Below are positions 9,907-22,519 of a stretch of DNA of 64,000 nucleotides, piece by piece; the first letter of the stretch is position 1, and every line of letters starts with the position of its first letter. The position numbers were made by a program, and so were the translations under genes. The DNA lies in contig CAJNYU010000350.1 of the NCBI GenBank assembly GCA_905331475.1, positions 1 through 64,000 on the forward strand. The letters run 5' to 3'. Origin of the DNA: Rotaria socialis. Taxonomy: Eukaryota; Rotifera; Eurotatoria; Philodinida; Philodinidae. Below the pieces are notes generated by a model. That model made no database searches and had not been told where the DNA came from. It saw only the letters and a list, made by a program, of their open reading frames with translations.

Positions 9907-12900
9907 TTAAGGATGCAAGTCATATTGGCTGACGTAAATTAATATTTTCATAATTGATACTGAATTTAAAGCATTGTTTGTGTAGATTTTCATTTCGATT
10001 TGTAATTCAATTTCTTGAAATGCACTTAATTCTTTAACAACAAGCAAATGAGAATTATGTGGTGGATAGGCTTTTAATTGAAAGTTTTCAAGTGAGGTTT
10101 CACTTAATTTCGTATATGGATCGACTGCAGTGATGAGACGTAAATCAAATTCAGCATGTTGATTCGATTGTAATTGACTATTTCGTATGCGAAAGATTTC
10201 GATTGGTGTACGCATTTTAGCTAAAAAAACGGAAAATATTCACCTAGAAGTCTTCGTTTTTATTTACATACCAGGAAGTGAAATGAAGGAATAAACATGT
10301 TTAACTGGTTTTCGAATTGTACAACGCAAATCTTTATCGTTTATATGTTCTTGACACCAACGTGTTGACAATTGACATCGACTGAAAGTCAAAGAATTCA
10401 AATTGATTGATGAAACAAAAGAGACATGTAAATAGATTTACGTATTTCCAGCTTTTTCATAGCCGTCAGGGCATGTAACATGATAACAACGATATCCACC
10501 AAGAATATTAACGCAAGCATCTTGACTACGACAACTGTGAGTGCCAAGTGTGCATTCATCAATATCTTGGCATTGACGACCCCGTTCGAGCGAGAAGCCT
10601 GTGGGACAAATGCATTTATAGGAACCTTGCGTATTCACACAGTGATATTGGCAAAGACTTTTAATCATTGAACATTCGTCAAGATCTAAATAATTCACAT
10701 AAAGAAAAAAAAGATAAACTGAAACGTTTTCAACCTCGGCATGTTCGTTTATCATTATTGAGTCGATAACCTTCTTTGCATAAGCACTAAAATTAATTCG
10801 TAGTGATCGTTTGTATTTGACTCTAACAACAAAAAAAGAACACTTACATAGTACGATCCTTGAACATTGACACATTTTTGTTCACATGTGTCCGGTGATA
10901 TTTGACATTCATCAATATCTAATATAGATAAAATTATCAAGACTTACTTTAGTTTTTATTGAATTACCGTCACAAAAAGCCCGTTCAGCAATCATTTTAT
11001 ATCCAGCAGTACAGTCGCACTAGAAATTAGTTCATTTCGTTTTTAGTAATAATTTCTTTTTGAATAAACACTTACAGCGTACGAACCAGGTGTATTACGG
11101 CAGAATGAATTCGTTGGGCAAATTGTGTTACTTCGTGAACATTCATCATCATCTAATATGACAGTGTTATTATGAGTTTTTTCTGCATGCAAATGAAATA
11201 CATACCGACACAAACGCCATATTTAAATACAAAACCAGCTGGACATTCGCACTATAGACGGGGGAAAAGGCTTTTCTCTTAGTAACCATTTAAGTTAGAT
11301 TCTTACATAAAAAGATCCATATGTATTTTTACAAGTAGCCGGAGCAGGACAAGTATGGTTGCCAATAGAACATTCATCAATATCTTGAAAAATCAAAATG
11401 GATGTGAAGAAGAAAAAAATTCATTCTTATTACCTAAACACTTCAAATCTTTCATTTCAAGTCCGCTTGCACAACTGAATGTTTGTACACATCTATATGA
11501 GCCCACTGTGTTATCACATCTTTCACCAGGTTTGCATGGACTTGGCTTTTGGGCACATTCATTTATATCTATTTAGACAAAAAAAATAATATTCACAAAT
11601 ATGCAGATATGTATTGTCTCGCGAAAAGTCTATTCGATATTTTTCCGTAGTGGTAACTACTGTAGAGAAAGCTCTTGGACTTCATGAAACCAATAGAAAT
11701 CATTATATTTGAATTTCTGATTCGGTATATATTTCTTACCAATGCATTTTCCGAATGAAGATGAATTAAAGCCTGGTTGACATTGAACTCTTTCGCAACG
11801 ACCAAAGAAAGCATTGAATTTTTCACCTGTCGTGCAATTTTGTGGAAGACATCTATGTTATTCACATTTATATAAATCAAAGCCATTTCTCAAGTAACAG
11901 TTACCTGTACGTGCCAGGCACATTTTTACAAATATAACCAGGCCTACAGGCAAAATAAAATTTCTATTCGTTTTATTTATCCTACCAAAAAATTGCAATC
12001 ACTTGCCTACACTCATCAATGCCTTGATCACATTCATCGATATCTATAAAAGAAAATCAATATTTCCGATAAAGACAATTTCTCTTCTTTAATTACCCAT
12101 GCAAGTTTGTGTATTAGGATCAACTTGATAGCCCGTACCACAATTTCTTTCACGTATACATCTTTAGATAGATAAACAAATAAATACATACATTACGAAA
12201 AGTTGGTTCTATTACCGATAAGATCCAGGCATGTTTTCACATCTCTGCCCATAAGTGCAATTATGTTTATTAAGTGCACATTCATCAATATCTACATAAA
12301 CAGTATCATGAGAGAAAAAAATTCATTTATTTCACAAAAAAATAATAATCTCACCTCGGCATTCTCCTTGTTTAAGTGACCATACATAACCAGATTCACA
12401 TCCTTCAATACATTGATAAGAACCTGGTGTATTCTCACATTTCATTGTATCAGGACATGGACTTAAAAGACATTCATTGATGTCTAAAGAGAGAAAAATG
12501 GCATAACAATGAAACGTACATCTCTTGACAGAATATATATAACATACCACGACAACGGCCTTGATCGCCCATTTCAAAGCCAGCATGACAATTCACTAGA
12601 GAAGATTCATTTATATGTTATTTGATTTATTTCATATGTATATATTTATTACAAGATTTTGATTTTTTGCAACAATTTGTGAATTGTTCACCACATTTCT
12701 CATCGAGTACAGGCACCGGTTCACAATCTTCAAAATGTCGACCTGCTTGAACACCTAATTCGCAACATCTACAACATATCTATCAATAAAAGAAAATATC
12801 TTTCGATAAACCAAACTACAAAAAGAAAAATCAAACCTTATAAGTGTCTTTATTTTGTAATTTTGTTTCATTACATGGCAATAATCGTAGTGCCGTATTT

Positions 12901-13227
12901 AAACCTTCTTCACAAAAATAATGACGTAGACTTGATAAACAACATATATGTGATAAATATGGACAATAGTTTGTTGCATTTGTATGACTATCCCCTGGCA
13001 ATGCATGTGTTAACATCGTACATGTTTTATTATGTTCAGCCTGAAGTCGACCTGCTTGACAACATTCGTCAGCACTATTACGAAATGCATCTAGTAAAAG
13101 ACAAAAATTTCAATTATAAATAGAATATAAATATTTCAAAAATAAAAAAAAAATATTTACTCGCAGTTAATGAAGAAATTGTTATATGTACTAATAGAAC
13201 AACAGTTATATTCAAAAACATATACAT
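9907..13227 (-). CDS. FBLN: Fibulin (anaphylatoxin, calcium-binding EGF and fibulin domains)
   Basis: A secreted matrix protein spread over many small exons. It starts at 13227 with the signal peptide MYMFLNITVVLLVHITISS. Next come Cys-rich anaphylatoxin-like segments with paired cysteines (DECCQAGR, HICCLSS, ICCRCCELG, NCCKK). About nine EGF-like modules follow, most starting with the calcium-binding signature D(I/L/D)(D/N)EC, for example DINECLLSPCPD, DIDECSIGNHTCPAP and DLDECSMIKSLCQ. The last exons (about 10218-9907) form the fibulin C-terminal domain, from KMRTPIEIFRIRNSQ to IYVSQYDLHP, like the IYVS.Y ending of fibulin-1. This order is that of fibulin-1/-2 rather than the short fibulins. 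Most EGF modules sit on their own exon or exon pair, with introns of 45-60 nt. Fibulins bridge basement-membrane proteins and elastic fibres. Confidence 0.88.
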
Positions 13228-14413
13228 TATTTTTTGTACGAGTGCTATTTGCATGTTAATGCCAACACAAATCAACCGGTAATGTATTATGGAAGAACTC
13301 CTTTTTCTTTCTATCTTCGTTGTTGATGTGATATTACAACAGCATCAACTATATTCGACCTTCGTACTCGTCCTCATTTTCCTTCTATTGCTTCTTGTGT
13401 ATCCACCTAATCGATTGTCAACGACGCACATTTTAGCTATTCTATACAGAACGGCAAATATCGAGATTGTTTCATCCATTCTAATATTTGCTTCTGGGTG
13501 TTTCCAGGAGAAATCAATTGAATGATCATTTGTACATTGTAGAGAAAGCGTTAATACACGCACATATAGATTATGTAAGAAACCATAAATCTAATTGAGC
13601 CATTCAACAAACGTTTATATACAGAAGAAGTCTTTTCTTTATCATCATAAGAGAGCATTATCATTCCACTGGTCAATGAAGTATTATTTTTTTTTCTGGC
13701 AGAAAAAAGATTCCTTCTCGGTAAATAATGCTTCGAAGGAGACTAATTTAACCATAGAAAAATTATAGATTATGCCTTTTTGTTTTTCTTTCAGGAAATA
13801 TTGATCTAGTTACCAACAATACCCATTTCCTGTAGACTAATATTTGTCGACCATTTAGCATGTTCTAATAGTTTCTTGTTTTCCTGTCTCATTGAAGGAC
13901 ATATTACTGAACTTGCTCATGTCTTTTAGTGTATTTAGTTGACCAGCATCAATACAAGCGCATACCTTGCTTCAGACACGGCAATAAAGCATCAGAAAGG
14001 AACGATAAATATATGCGCATACTGCTACATGAATTCAAGTCATAAGAATGAGACATTCCTCTGTTCTCTTGTTTCTTTCTTTCTTTTTTCTTCTTCTTGA
14101 ATTTTACTGCAAGAAATAAAACACAGCAAGCATTAACCCAAATGAAAGAGAGAGAAAAAAGAAAGTATACACATCCAATGAGTATTTGAATTTTGTATAA
14201 AGCATAAACGCTTGCCGTGAGAATGAAAAAGAGAAGAAATAAAACGCAAATCTCGTCTGTATATTTCATACAGCCACCGACATCATACCTATTCTCTCTC
14301 TTCCATGCGACTTTATTTATCAATCTGCTATAACGAATAATAATCTATCTGCAAATCGCATGAATTTGATCAGATGAAAATAGATTCTACTATTTTCTAG
14401 ATAGAAATCTTCT
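13228..14413. other. Intergenic between divergent fibulin and GT31 genes
   Basis: A shared upstream region of about 1.2 kb for two divergent genes. Short frames are present but none has domain features. No specific control element was recognised. Confidence 0.4.
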
Positions 14414-16525
14414 ATGGAATTAAAATTGATTCTGTTGCTCGATTTAATATATATCTATATTGATATATCAAAAACAGAAAGTAATAATTCTGTATCCACA
14501 ACTACCACCGAAAAGCCTATTCAAAATCCATATGAACCAAAAGATCGTATTGTTAATCCACATAATTTTTCTTATTTACTCAATCCTGGTTATACGGTAT
14601 GCAATACAAGTAGTAGCAGCAGTAGTTCATCTGTTTATATTCTGGTTTATGTTCATTCTGGTCCAACAAATTATCAACGACGTATTGTTATACGTGAAAC
14701 ATGGGCAACACAAACATTATTTCCTGAATTACGTCTTGTATTTATGATTGGTAAAACCTTGGATAAAACCATAATGAAAGCGATAGAGTATGAAAATGAA
14801 ATATACCAAGATATTGTTCAAGAAGATTTCATTGATGCGTATAAAAATCTAACATATAAGGGTATAATGGCATTAAAATGGGTATCAATATATTGTTCAC
14901 AAGCAAAATACATTTTAAAAGTTGACGACGATATTGTTACTAATACATTTACATTAACGAAACATTTAAAATTTCTGGATAAACTTGATCCGAATAGACA
15001 ACAGACATTACTTTGTTTAGTATGGCATGCTATGATTGTGATGAGAGATAGGTTAGAATTGTATGGAAAATAATAATATTGAAAGAAAAATTCTTTCTTT
15101 AGTAAATCAAAATGGTATTTAAGTAAAGAAGAATTTCCATTGGAAAAATTTCCGCCCTATTGTAGTGGTTCAGGTAAAAATTTAAATTTTACTAAACTAT
15201 GTTGAATACTTGTTTTTAGCTTATATTTTTACCGGAGATATGGCTGCAAAAATGTAAGTTTTATCCTAAAAAGAATATATACATATATAAGAGTGAAACT
15301 GTACCTTTTGGAGTGAGATTTTCATATACTACTGGTTTCGCATTGTATCACATAGAGATGTACAGAGATAAGTCAAATTTAAATCAACGAGTCAGCACAG
15401 GGTATGATAAAAAAAATCGGATTTCACAAAGAGATACACTCCGATAGCTGCCAAACTATAGAATGACGTGTTTCATAAATTATCGCATGGGACATACAGA
15501 AATACTTCATAATATCTCTTCGGCCTTGAACTTGATCGAATTGATTCATTCACTATAAGATTTGCTCGTGATTTTCTCTAAAGTGAGATGACTCAAAGCT
15601 GTAGTTCTAAGACAACCCTATTTTTTTTCCCTTTCAGCTAAAAATTGATTTGCCTATGCTCATTAAAGCCAATATTTGAGTCGAATATATACATTGAAAT
15701 GATTCACATCCTATACAACGTTTATCAAGACAGTGCTTGAATGTTCGGTGAACCATTCTAACAACCTCTCGTTTTTTTCTCACGGTAGGATCCAATAGAG
15801 CGTCTAATACACTTTTGAGAATACTAATAGAATCATTCTTTATTTACCACTCGATATTTCAATAGGCATTTAATTAGAATAACTAAGTAATTTAGCTAAA
15901 TAAAATTTCACTAATCTATAATCGACTTTCTCATGTATCGATGCCAATCGCAACTCGGTGAATCTCCAAGAATGTGTCAAGCATGTAGAACATAACAAAG
16001 AGTACTACTCACTAACGGAGTTGTCAACCTATTGACTTACATGTCTACTGAGAAATTCTTCAAATTTCCTATCAAATTGCTTTGCACTAGTCGTACCAAA
16101 ACGTTACAGTCGATTTTATGTCAGAATTTTTTAAATCTTCATTCATTCTTAGGTATAATGCAAGCTTATATGTCCCATTCTTTTGGGTCGATGATTATTA
16201 TATAACTGGAGCAGTCGCAAGTGCTGCCAATGTAACCTATACCCAATTTGGTTCACTGTATACAATTTCAGAACAAGTCGCACACACACGTTTTCTATCG
16301 TCGAAATCTTTTTATACGATTATGTTTGGACATTTTGTAAGTATGCAGCAAGGAAACGGACTGAAATAGTTATTTATTCAATTTTAGCCCGGTTCAATGA
16401 ATCATATGCGTGAAATATGGCGTCGAATATTGATACGAGAAAAATTTAAATATCCAACAATTGTTAAGTCTCATTCGTTTAGTTGGGATGAAACGATTCA
16501 TCCACAGAGCAACAATTTACTATAA
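14414..16525 (+). CDS. Beta-1,3-glycosyltransferase, GT31 family
   Basis: Five exons (14414-15050, about 15102-15173, 15219-15252, 16152-16336 and about 16389-16525) encode roughly 350 aa. The N terminus, MELKLILLLDLIYIYI, is a short signal-anchor for a type II Golgi protein, followed by a Ser/Thr-rich stem. Catalytic-domain motifs in order: RRIVIRETW; YILKVDDDIV with the metal-binding DDD; SKWYLSKEEFP and PYCSGSAYIFTGDMA; and FFWVDDYYITG, equivalent to the usual EDVYVTG block. These identify a UDP-sugar beta-1,3-galactosyl- or N-acetylglucosaminyltransferase; the exact sugar cannot be told. The fourth intron (about 900 nt) is far longer than the others and holds nothing recognisable. In the last motif the usual Glu is replaced (VDD instead of EDV), an unusual but perhaps tolerated change. 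Confidence 0.85.
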
Positions 16526-16988
16526 GAATCAATGTCTTTCGTTAAATATTTGTCTGATAGAACAATTAAAATTTTATTATACAGTAAAAATATTTATGAT
16601 TATTGCTTAATATTTTTGAAAAATCGTTTCTGAAATTATATCTATTATTTATTAATACTCAACAATAACACATGAATGAAAAAGCTACTTTTTTTTGTAA
16701 TAGAATATTATTTGAAGGTTCAGATATTTTCACCAAAAACATATTTTTAAATTTTATAACATACTGGAAGACAATTATCTAACTCATTAATTCTTGATTT
16801 ATTAGCTTAGATAAACAAAATGATGAACTTGTTAATTTCTTCTTGTTTAGTTGAACTGTATCATATAAAATGATGTAATCTATTACAATGATTGGCTGAT
16901 ATCGCCAATCGTTGATTAGTTTCGACAGAAACTTTCATTGCTTCCTATACAAACGAAGATTAGTTTTCAATCATTATAATTACCGTAT
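16526..16988. other. Intergenic, no gene seen
   Basis: AT-rich 3' flank of the GT31 gene up to the inverted-repeat element. Nothing coding was recognised. Confidence 0.4.
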
Positions 16989-16989
16989 G

Positions 16990-17606
16990 CACGATTTACT
17001 TGACACGGACTTACTTGACGCTGATTGTTTTTCGATTTTAATTGGTTTTTTCAGCGGAAAGATTTTATTTTCGTTGCAGACGATTTACTTGACGTTGATT
17101 AAATAAAAATGGATTCCAATTAGCTTATTTTTTTCTATGAGGATTTACTTTCCGTTGATTACTTNGAATTATTCAACATGTTTGAAAATGGTCAATTAAC
17201 TGTCACTGAATTGGCTATTCAATCAGGTAAAGCAGTCAAGATAAAAAAAAAGAAATAGTAAATTCTGTGTTATTTATTTTTTTGCTCTGTATGTATTTTG
17301 TTATGTTGTATGAAACTTAATATATAAAACAAATATTAGATAAACCAATTGGAGTCATCTTTAGAATGGAACGAGTTGCTGTTCGACTTTCTCTCTTTAT
17401 GGGACCAATTAAGAGAGAACTCATTTTTGTATGGGACGAAAAAAGAGAGCAAAACAGGGACGAATTTTGGTGGGCCTAATAATGGTCCCAATCAGGGTGT
17501 CACCAGTAAATCATCTGCAACGAAAATAAAATATTTTCGCTAAAAAAACCAATTAAAATCGAAAAACAATCAACGTCAAGTAAGTCCGTGTCAAGTAAAT
17601 CGTGTA
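16990..17606. mobile_element. Inverted-repeat element, about 617 bp
   Basis: The left arm (16990-about 17090) and the right arm (about 17508-17606) are inverted copies of about 100 bp with few mismatches, both starting CACGATTTACTTGACACGGA when read inward. A motif near ATTTACTTGACGTTGATT recurs five or six times: twice in each arm and near 17082 and 17141 (the last in a variant ATTTACTTTCCGTTGATT). The centre has no transposase frame; the frame at 17349-17543 (Gly/Asn-rich end) has no known domain. Target-site duplications are not clear: the flanks read TATG and TAAA. Probably a non-autonomous DNA transposon of unassigned superfamily. One undetermined base lies at 17165. Confidence 0.68.
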
Positions 17607-17613
17607 AACCGAT

Positions 17614-19257
17614 GTAATCAGTTAACAAAGAAGAAGAGTATTATCAGTTTTTTTCTCTTCTCTTTCATGTAAATTTTCACTTCAGAAGAAATGTTTTTTT
17701 CGTGCATAGAAATTTATAGATTACTCTTCTGTTGTAATTTACTCTATACTAAAAACCAGATACAAAAACGAATCACATCAGTTGCATTAGATTCGATTTG
17801 ATTTGATTGCGTTCGAAAAGGGGTAGGTGTGGAAAATGTTTCAAGAGTGAAAGTCAGTCTTTCTTTTATCATCCACACCTATCCTTAAGTTATTTTTTCA
17901 TTTATTTCGTTTTTAAGTTACTCATGTAAGTACCATAGCCAATGGATTCATTATATTATTAAAAACATCTATTTTAATAAAGTAATGAAACATATTTTCT
18001 TTTTAAAAATAACTAGATGTCAATTTCTTCTTATGTTTTAATTTATGGCTATATTTAATAAAAAAAACGTTTTTCATAATTCACGTGGTTAACTATAGAT
18101 TATAAAAAATATTCATATCTAAACATACATATAAATCACATTTATTTTGTTTTAAATTAAATAATTTTGTGATAATATGTATTTTAATGAAATTTAGTTA
18201 GAAATATTTTTTATATTTAAATATGAATTGTTTTCATTCAAATTTGCTTTTACATGCAAATTATCAAAATAAATAGTTTATATTTATTTTAAAGTAACAG
18301 GAAAATTACATCCCTAGTTTTTATTCTCAGTAGCATTTTCGTGGTTGTAACAAAGTTTGTTGAATACACTTAAAGAATTCAACAATCTCATATATACGTA
18401 AGTATAGTACAGTTGTAACTTATATTTCATGATTCCAAAATACAAGTTTATCTGGTGGAATCTGCTCTACGGTAATAGAAAACGAGTTGGTACGCACTTA
18501 GTAAGATCAAGAGTATATCAGTCGCTCTCAGGAAACTCAAACGGATAAAGAAGATACGCGTTCTATAGATATCAAAAGTCTTGAAAACACTTACTTTTTG
18601 TACCTTTTTCATAAGAAATCTAAGCTGATTACGCAATCGTAAATTAGCCTCAATTTTTAAGAAAAATTGAAAAAAATCGGTAATTTGAACGATTCTATCG
18701 CGATAAGATCTCGCGATACATCGCCCTAATATTCCGCGATATAATCATCGATTCTTTTAGCGATTTGAGGACATGGATATTCTAATTGATCAATGATAAT
18801 ATAAAATTTCAGATTTTTTTAGTTCTACTATTTTCGCATCATTTGAAATCAGTAGAATCCTATGCTTTGCTTTGAATAAATCACGATCAGTTCGTTCTCA
18901 GTTGTGTCCATTCAAGTTCATTTTGTAATGCGGCACTCACAAGAGCCTTCACCATTCGTAATGATTACGGATTTCAATAATGAGTCAATAAAATTTCACA
19001 ATCGCAGAAAACTTGTATGTATTCAATTGCATATAAATCACATCAATTAGAAATCAATCATACTCTACTATCTAAATCATGTAAATTTATTTTATGAAAA
19101 CCCAAAATGAAATACTTTTAAAATATGAAAAAACAAGCAAACATTAAATTTAGCTTTGTAAGCAAAATGAAAACACTCCGAAACAGACATTACTATCACT
19201 GTGTACATTTGAATACTGAAAGAAAATCAAATCATCTGACATCGATTGTGACCATAT
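17614..19257. other. Intergenic, 3' side of MKS1
   Basis: AT-rich sequence with two local structures: a stem-loop at 17819-17886 and a cluster of CGCGATA motifs near 18696-18740. No exon was recognised. Confidence 0.4.
17819..17886 (+). other. Stem-loop with nested hairpin
   Basis: AGGGGTAGGTGTGGA at 17819-17833 pairs with TCCACACCTATCCTT at 17872-17886 along all 15 positions if read as + strand RNA, two of them as G-U pairs. Inside the loop, GAAAG and CTTTC around TCAGT form a second small hairpin. The stem is GC-richer than its surroundings. The G-U pairs hint at an RNA-level structure. There is no known family match, and a decayed inverted-repeat element is possible. Confidence 0.4.
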
Positions 19258-21876
19258 TTATTCATAAGCTTCGAAATTGTGTTCTCGAAATACTCTTTCC
19301 CGTACTGCAAATGCACGTCGTTTTGCTTGTTCGTATTCGTCTGAAATTCAAAATATAATTAAATAAGATATTAGTCATAACGATGTGTGCAAACAAGAAT
19401 CTTTTTTCCAACAACGTATCTACTTACGAATAGTATCATTAATATTGGTCATAAATGCGTTAAACCTACAACAATTAAGATACAATTTTCTAAAGAGATT
19501 CCCTTAGAATAAGTATACCCATGATGTTTGACGACGGAACTACGGGGATTTTTTTTATATTCTTTTGCTAGACTTCTATTGAAAAGAAAAAATATTTTTA
19601 AAAATTCCACAGATTTTCTATCTTTACTGTGATTGAAAAACAACATTGAGTCGAATATTTAGCATTCCCGTTGAAGCAGTACGAAAACCAAAACGACTTA
19701 AGATTTTATTATTCTAAAAGGTAATCATCAAGATATTTATTTCTATTGCAATGAAATATTACGTTTTTGTTTTGAAATGATTTCGGTATAGCAACATAAC
19801 TTATATCTTCAAGTTCAGACGAACCTCCCATATAGAAACGACGCAGTTCATCAAATATGGAATTACCATATGGTCTCCAACATGATAAATGTTCATCGTA
19901 AAATCCTATTCAATAAAGTAAAGTAGTTTATTGGAGAGGAAAGTGAATAAACACGATTTTTAACCTGGAATACTTGGAATATCGATGTATGTATAGCCTT
20001 CTGTTCGATGACGATTCCATGAATCTAATGAAGCAATTTGAAAATAGATTTTTGGCATTCGAGGAAGTTCTATCGAATAGAAATGACCAATGAAAAACAT
20101 TGAGAAAAAAAAAAGATTATTTTCTACCATGATCAGCTGCGTGAGGCGATGGTTTGTACCATACTTCAAATTCAAATGGATATGAATAGTAAACAATGTC
20201 ATCCTAAAAATAAATCAATACAATGCTACGGTATTAGAACTTTTCACTTGATGACCTTACGTACATATTTACTAGATGCAGTAGAACTTGCTGTATGTGT
20301 ATAACCAGATAAAAGCATTGATGATTCGACATACCAATCTATGAAATTTATTTTAGTTTTGAGCTTTTTTCTTTTGCAACTTACTATCAGTTAAATCTAA
20401 ACAATAATAAACATAAATATTATCGTAGTCGAAATTTTTTCCACTAACAATTTCACCGAAAACATTTAATTTAAGAACATTGGGCGGTGGCTAAAATCTC
20501 AAATAATTTTAAGAGGATTTTTCTATTTCAAAATTACCGTATCGAATTTTTTTCCGACCATTTTTGTTAAATATGCTTGTTGTCTTGCAGCGACTTCTGT
20601 TAATAATCTTTTCTCTCTTCTAAGATCATCCTTAGTGACTGGTATTGAAACATGCTCGATGTAATACTGATAAAAATCATTATTGAAATTCTTCGATTCA
20701 ATCATATAAGCTAATTTACCAGTATTAAAATCTGGTTTTAATACGATGGTACCATTTGAATAGGCATTTATTTGGCATAGAACATGTTCATTAGTTGTTC
20801 GTGAGCCAAATGCAGCTGCGCCTGCTGTCGCATCGATTCTATCACTCAAGTCAGCCATTATGTACATTGTTTGATATGGCAAAGAGGCAAAATGATTTGT
20901 TTGAATCTCATGAAGTGTTGGGTTTTCGTGGATAAGATTTATCTTAGAAATAAAAGCTTCATTGCTGAAAAGAGATTTTAAAAATCGATAGGCAATAGAA
21001 TGTTGAAACTATCAAACCTTGGTCTAATTTGAAATGGAAAGACTGGAGGTTTTTCTGAAAAACAAAAAGTTTATTTTATTTTCAGCATTCGAATATTTCT
21101 AAGCGGAATTTAAATGTAAGAATACGAAAATACGTAGATAACTTACGAAAAGTATTTATTGCTAATGCTAATTGACTTGGCTGTTCATCGGGGGAATCAG
21201 TCATGAAAAAATCAAGCTAAATTTAAAAGAAAAGCATATTAGTCTTAACTAAATTGAATAAAAATCGGCATACATTTCTTTCAGCACAATATGGATCCTT
21301 TTCAATATATGTAAATATTTTTCCAGGTTGTCTACGAGTTTTTCTAAAAAGCACACATTACTTTTCTATAATGATCAAGTGGATGTTTACTTCATTTTTC
21401 CTATTTCATTAAAATATTGTTGTTCAACTAGCGTGCTGTCAGGTCCGATATCTTTCTCGTAGATTTCAAACTCCACCTAAAGAAAATCCTCTATGAAAAT
21501 AATATCCGAGAAATGAAAATACCTGATTAAAAAGCTTTTGCTGCCAACTAATATCAACTTGTTCGTATTCCTCGCTTCTTGCTTTATCGAGCAATCGCGC
21601 CACATCGGCATTGCTACCTTTCATTTTTTCTAGACCTCTTCCTTCGTTATCAAGTAAACGTGATAGATCGTCTTGAATTTTGAGCCGCTCTAGACTCGGT
21701 ATTAACGAATTTGATGTGTAGCGTTCTAATTTGACACTAAGAAGAACAAAAAAAACGAGTTAATTAACAGAATTCGATATTTTCTATTCACCCTACCGAA
21801 TTTTAAAGTTACTTAAAGGGTCATCCGATCGATAAATACCATAGTTAATTTCATCATCATTAATATTCAACATCAT
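19258..21876 (-). CDS. MKS1: Meckel syndrome type 1 homologue (B9 domain)
   Basis: A many-exon gene starting MMLNINDDEINYGIYRSDDP, matching the vertebrate start region with EAVYRSRDPVRN. Landmarks in order: ISWQQKLFNQVEFEIYEKD; KIFTYIEKDPYC; SLPYQTMYIMADLSDRID; EHVLCQINAYSNG with VLKPDF; VLKLNVFGEIVSGKNFDYDN, opening the B9 domain; YSYPFEFEVWY; ASLDSWNRHRTEGYTYIDIP; RRFYMGGSSELEDISYVAIP; and LSRFGFRTASTGMLNIRLNV closing it. The last exons encode a short basic tail ending REHNFEAYE. MKS1 acts in the transition-zone complex at the base of cilia, with the other B9 proteins, and gates ciliary membrane proteins. The exon order matches the family throughout and the gene looks intact. Introns are mostly 45-65 nt. 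Confidence 0.9.
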
Positions 21877-22519
21877 TTTTGTTGAGAGAGGAAAAAAATG
21901 AAAATTTAGATAAGAAGATGTTTTAATATTGGTATCTATTGGTAATAATCTGTATGATATGAATGGTCAAATCACATGTAGATGTCGTAGGTCCGAGCAT
22001 GCTGAAAAATCTCATCAAACGAAATATTATTCACGAGAGGCTGTCAACTGATGAAAAGAAATCTATTAAGCTCAGGTGGCTAAAGTGTTTATATTCAAGT
22101 ACCTAGTGTTTTCCTTGAACATCGATTACACAACTTCTTTACAATTTTATTCACATAGTAGTCATAGGTGTTTTCGCATTTTACAAGACGTAGCTTGATA
22201 ATATACTCCCTATTTGATTTTGTGTCATCTATATTTTGTAGAGATTGTAACGCAAATACAGGATCTCATATTCCTTGAAGATACATCGGTATGAATTAAT
22301 GTATTCTCGCCAAACGGGAAGCATGATACTTTTGCACTTCAAATGAAGTATTATGTTTTACTCAAATATATATATATATGTATATATATTTCCTTATCTA
22401 TTAAATATAACTTAAAAATATTAAAGATTTATAAACAGAAAAAATGCTCAATTTTGTATTGCAATTAAAAGAAAGAAATTTAAAAAAGAACAAAAAATAG
22501 AATTTCATTTGATCGTTAT
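21877..22519. other. Intergenic between MKS1 and the FYVE gene
   Basis: About 640 bp upstream of MKS1 and downstream of the FYVE gene. It holds a short (TA)n tract near 22366-22390 and nothing coding. Confidence 0.45.

Noticed and set aside
13289-13563. Overlapping frames on both strands upstream of fibulin
   Set aside because: Neither shows domains or splice continuity; overlap on both strands is typical of random open frames.
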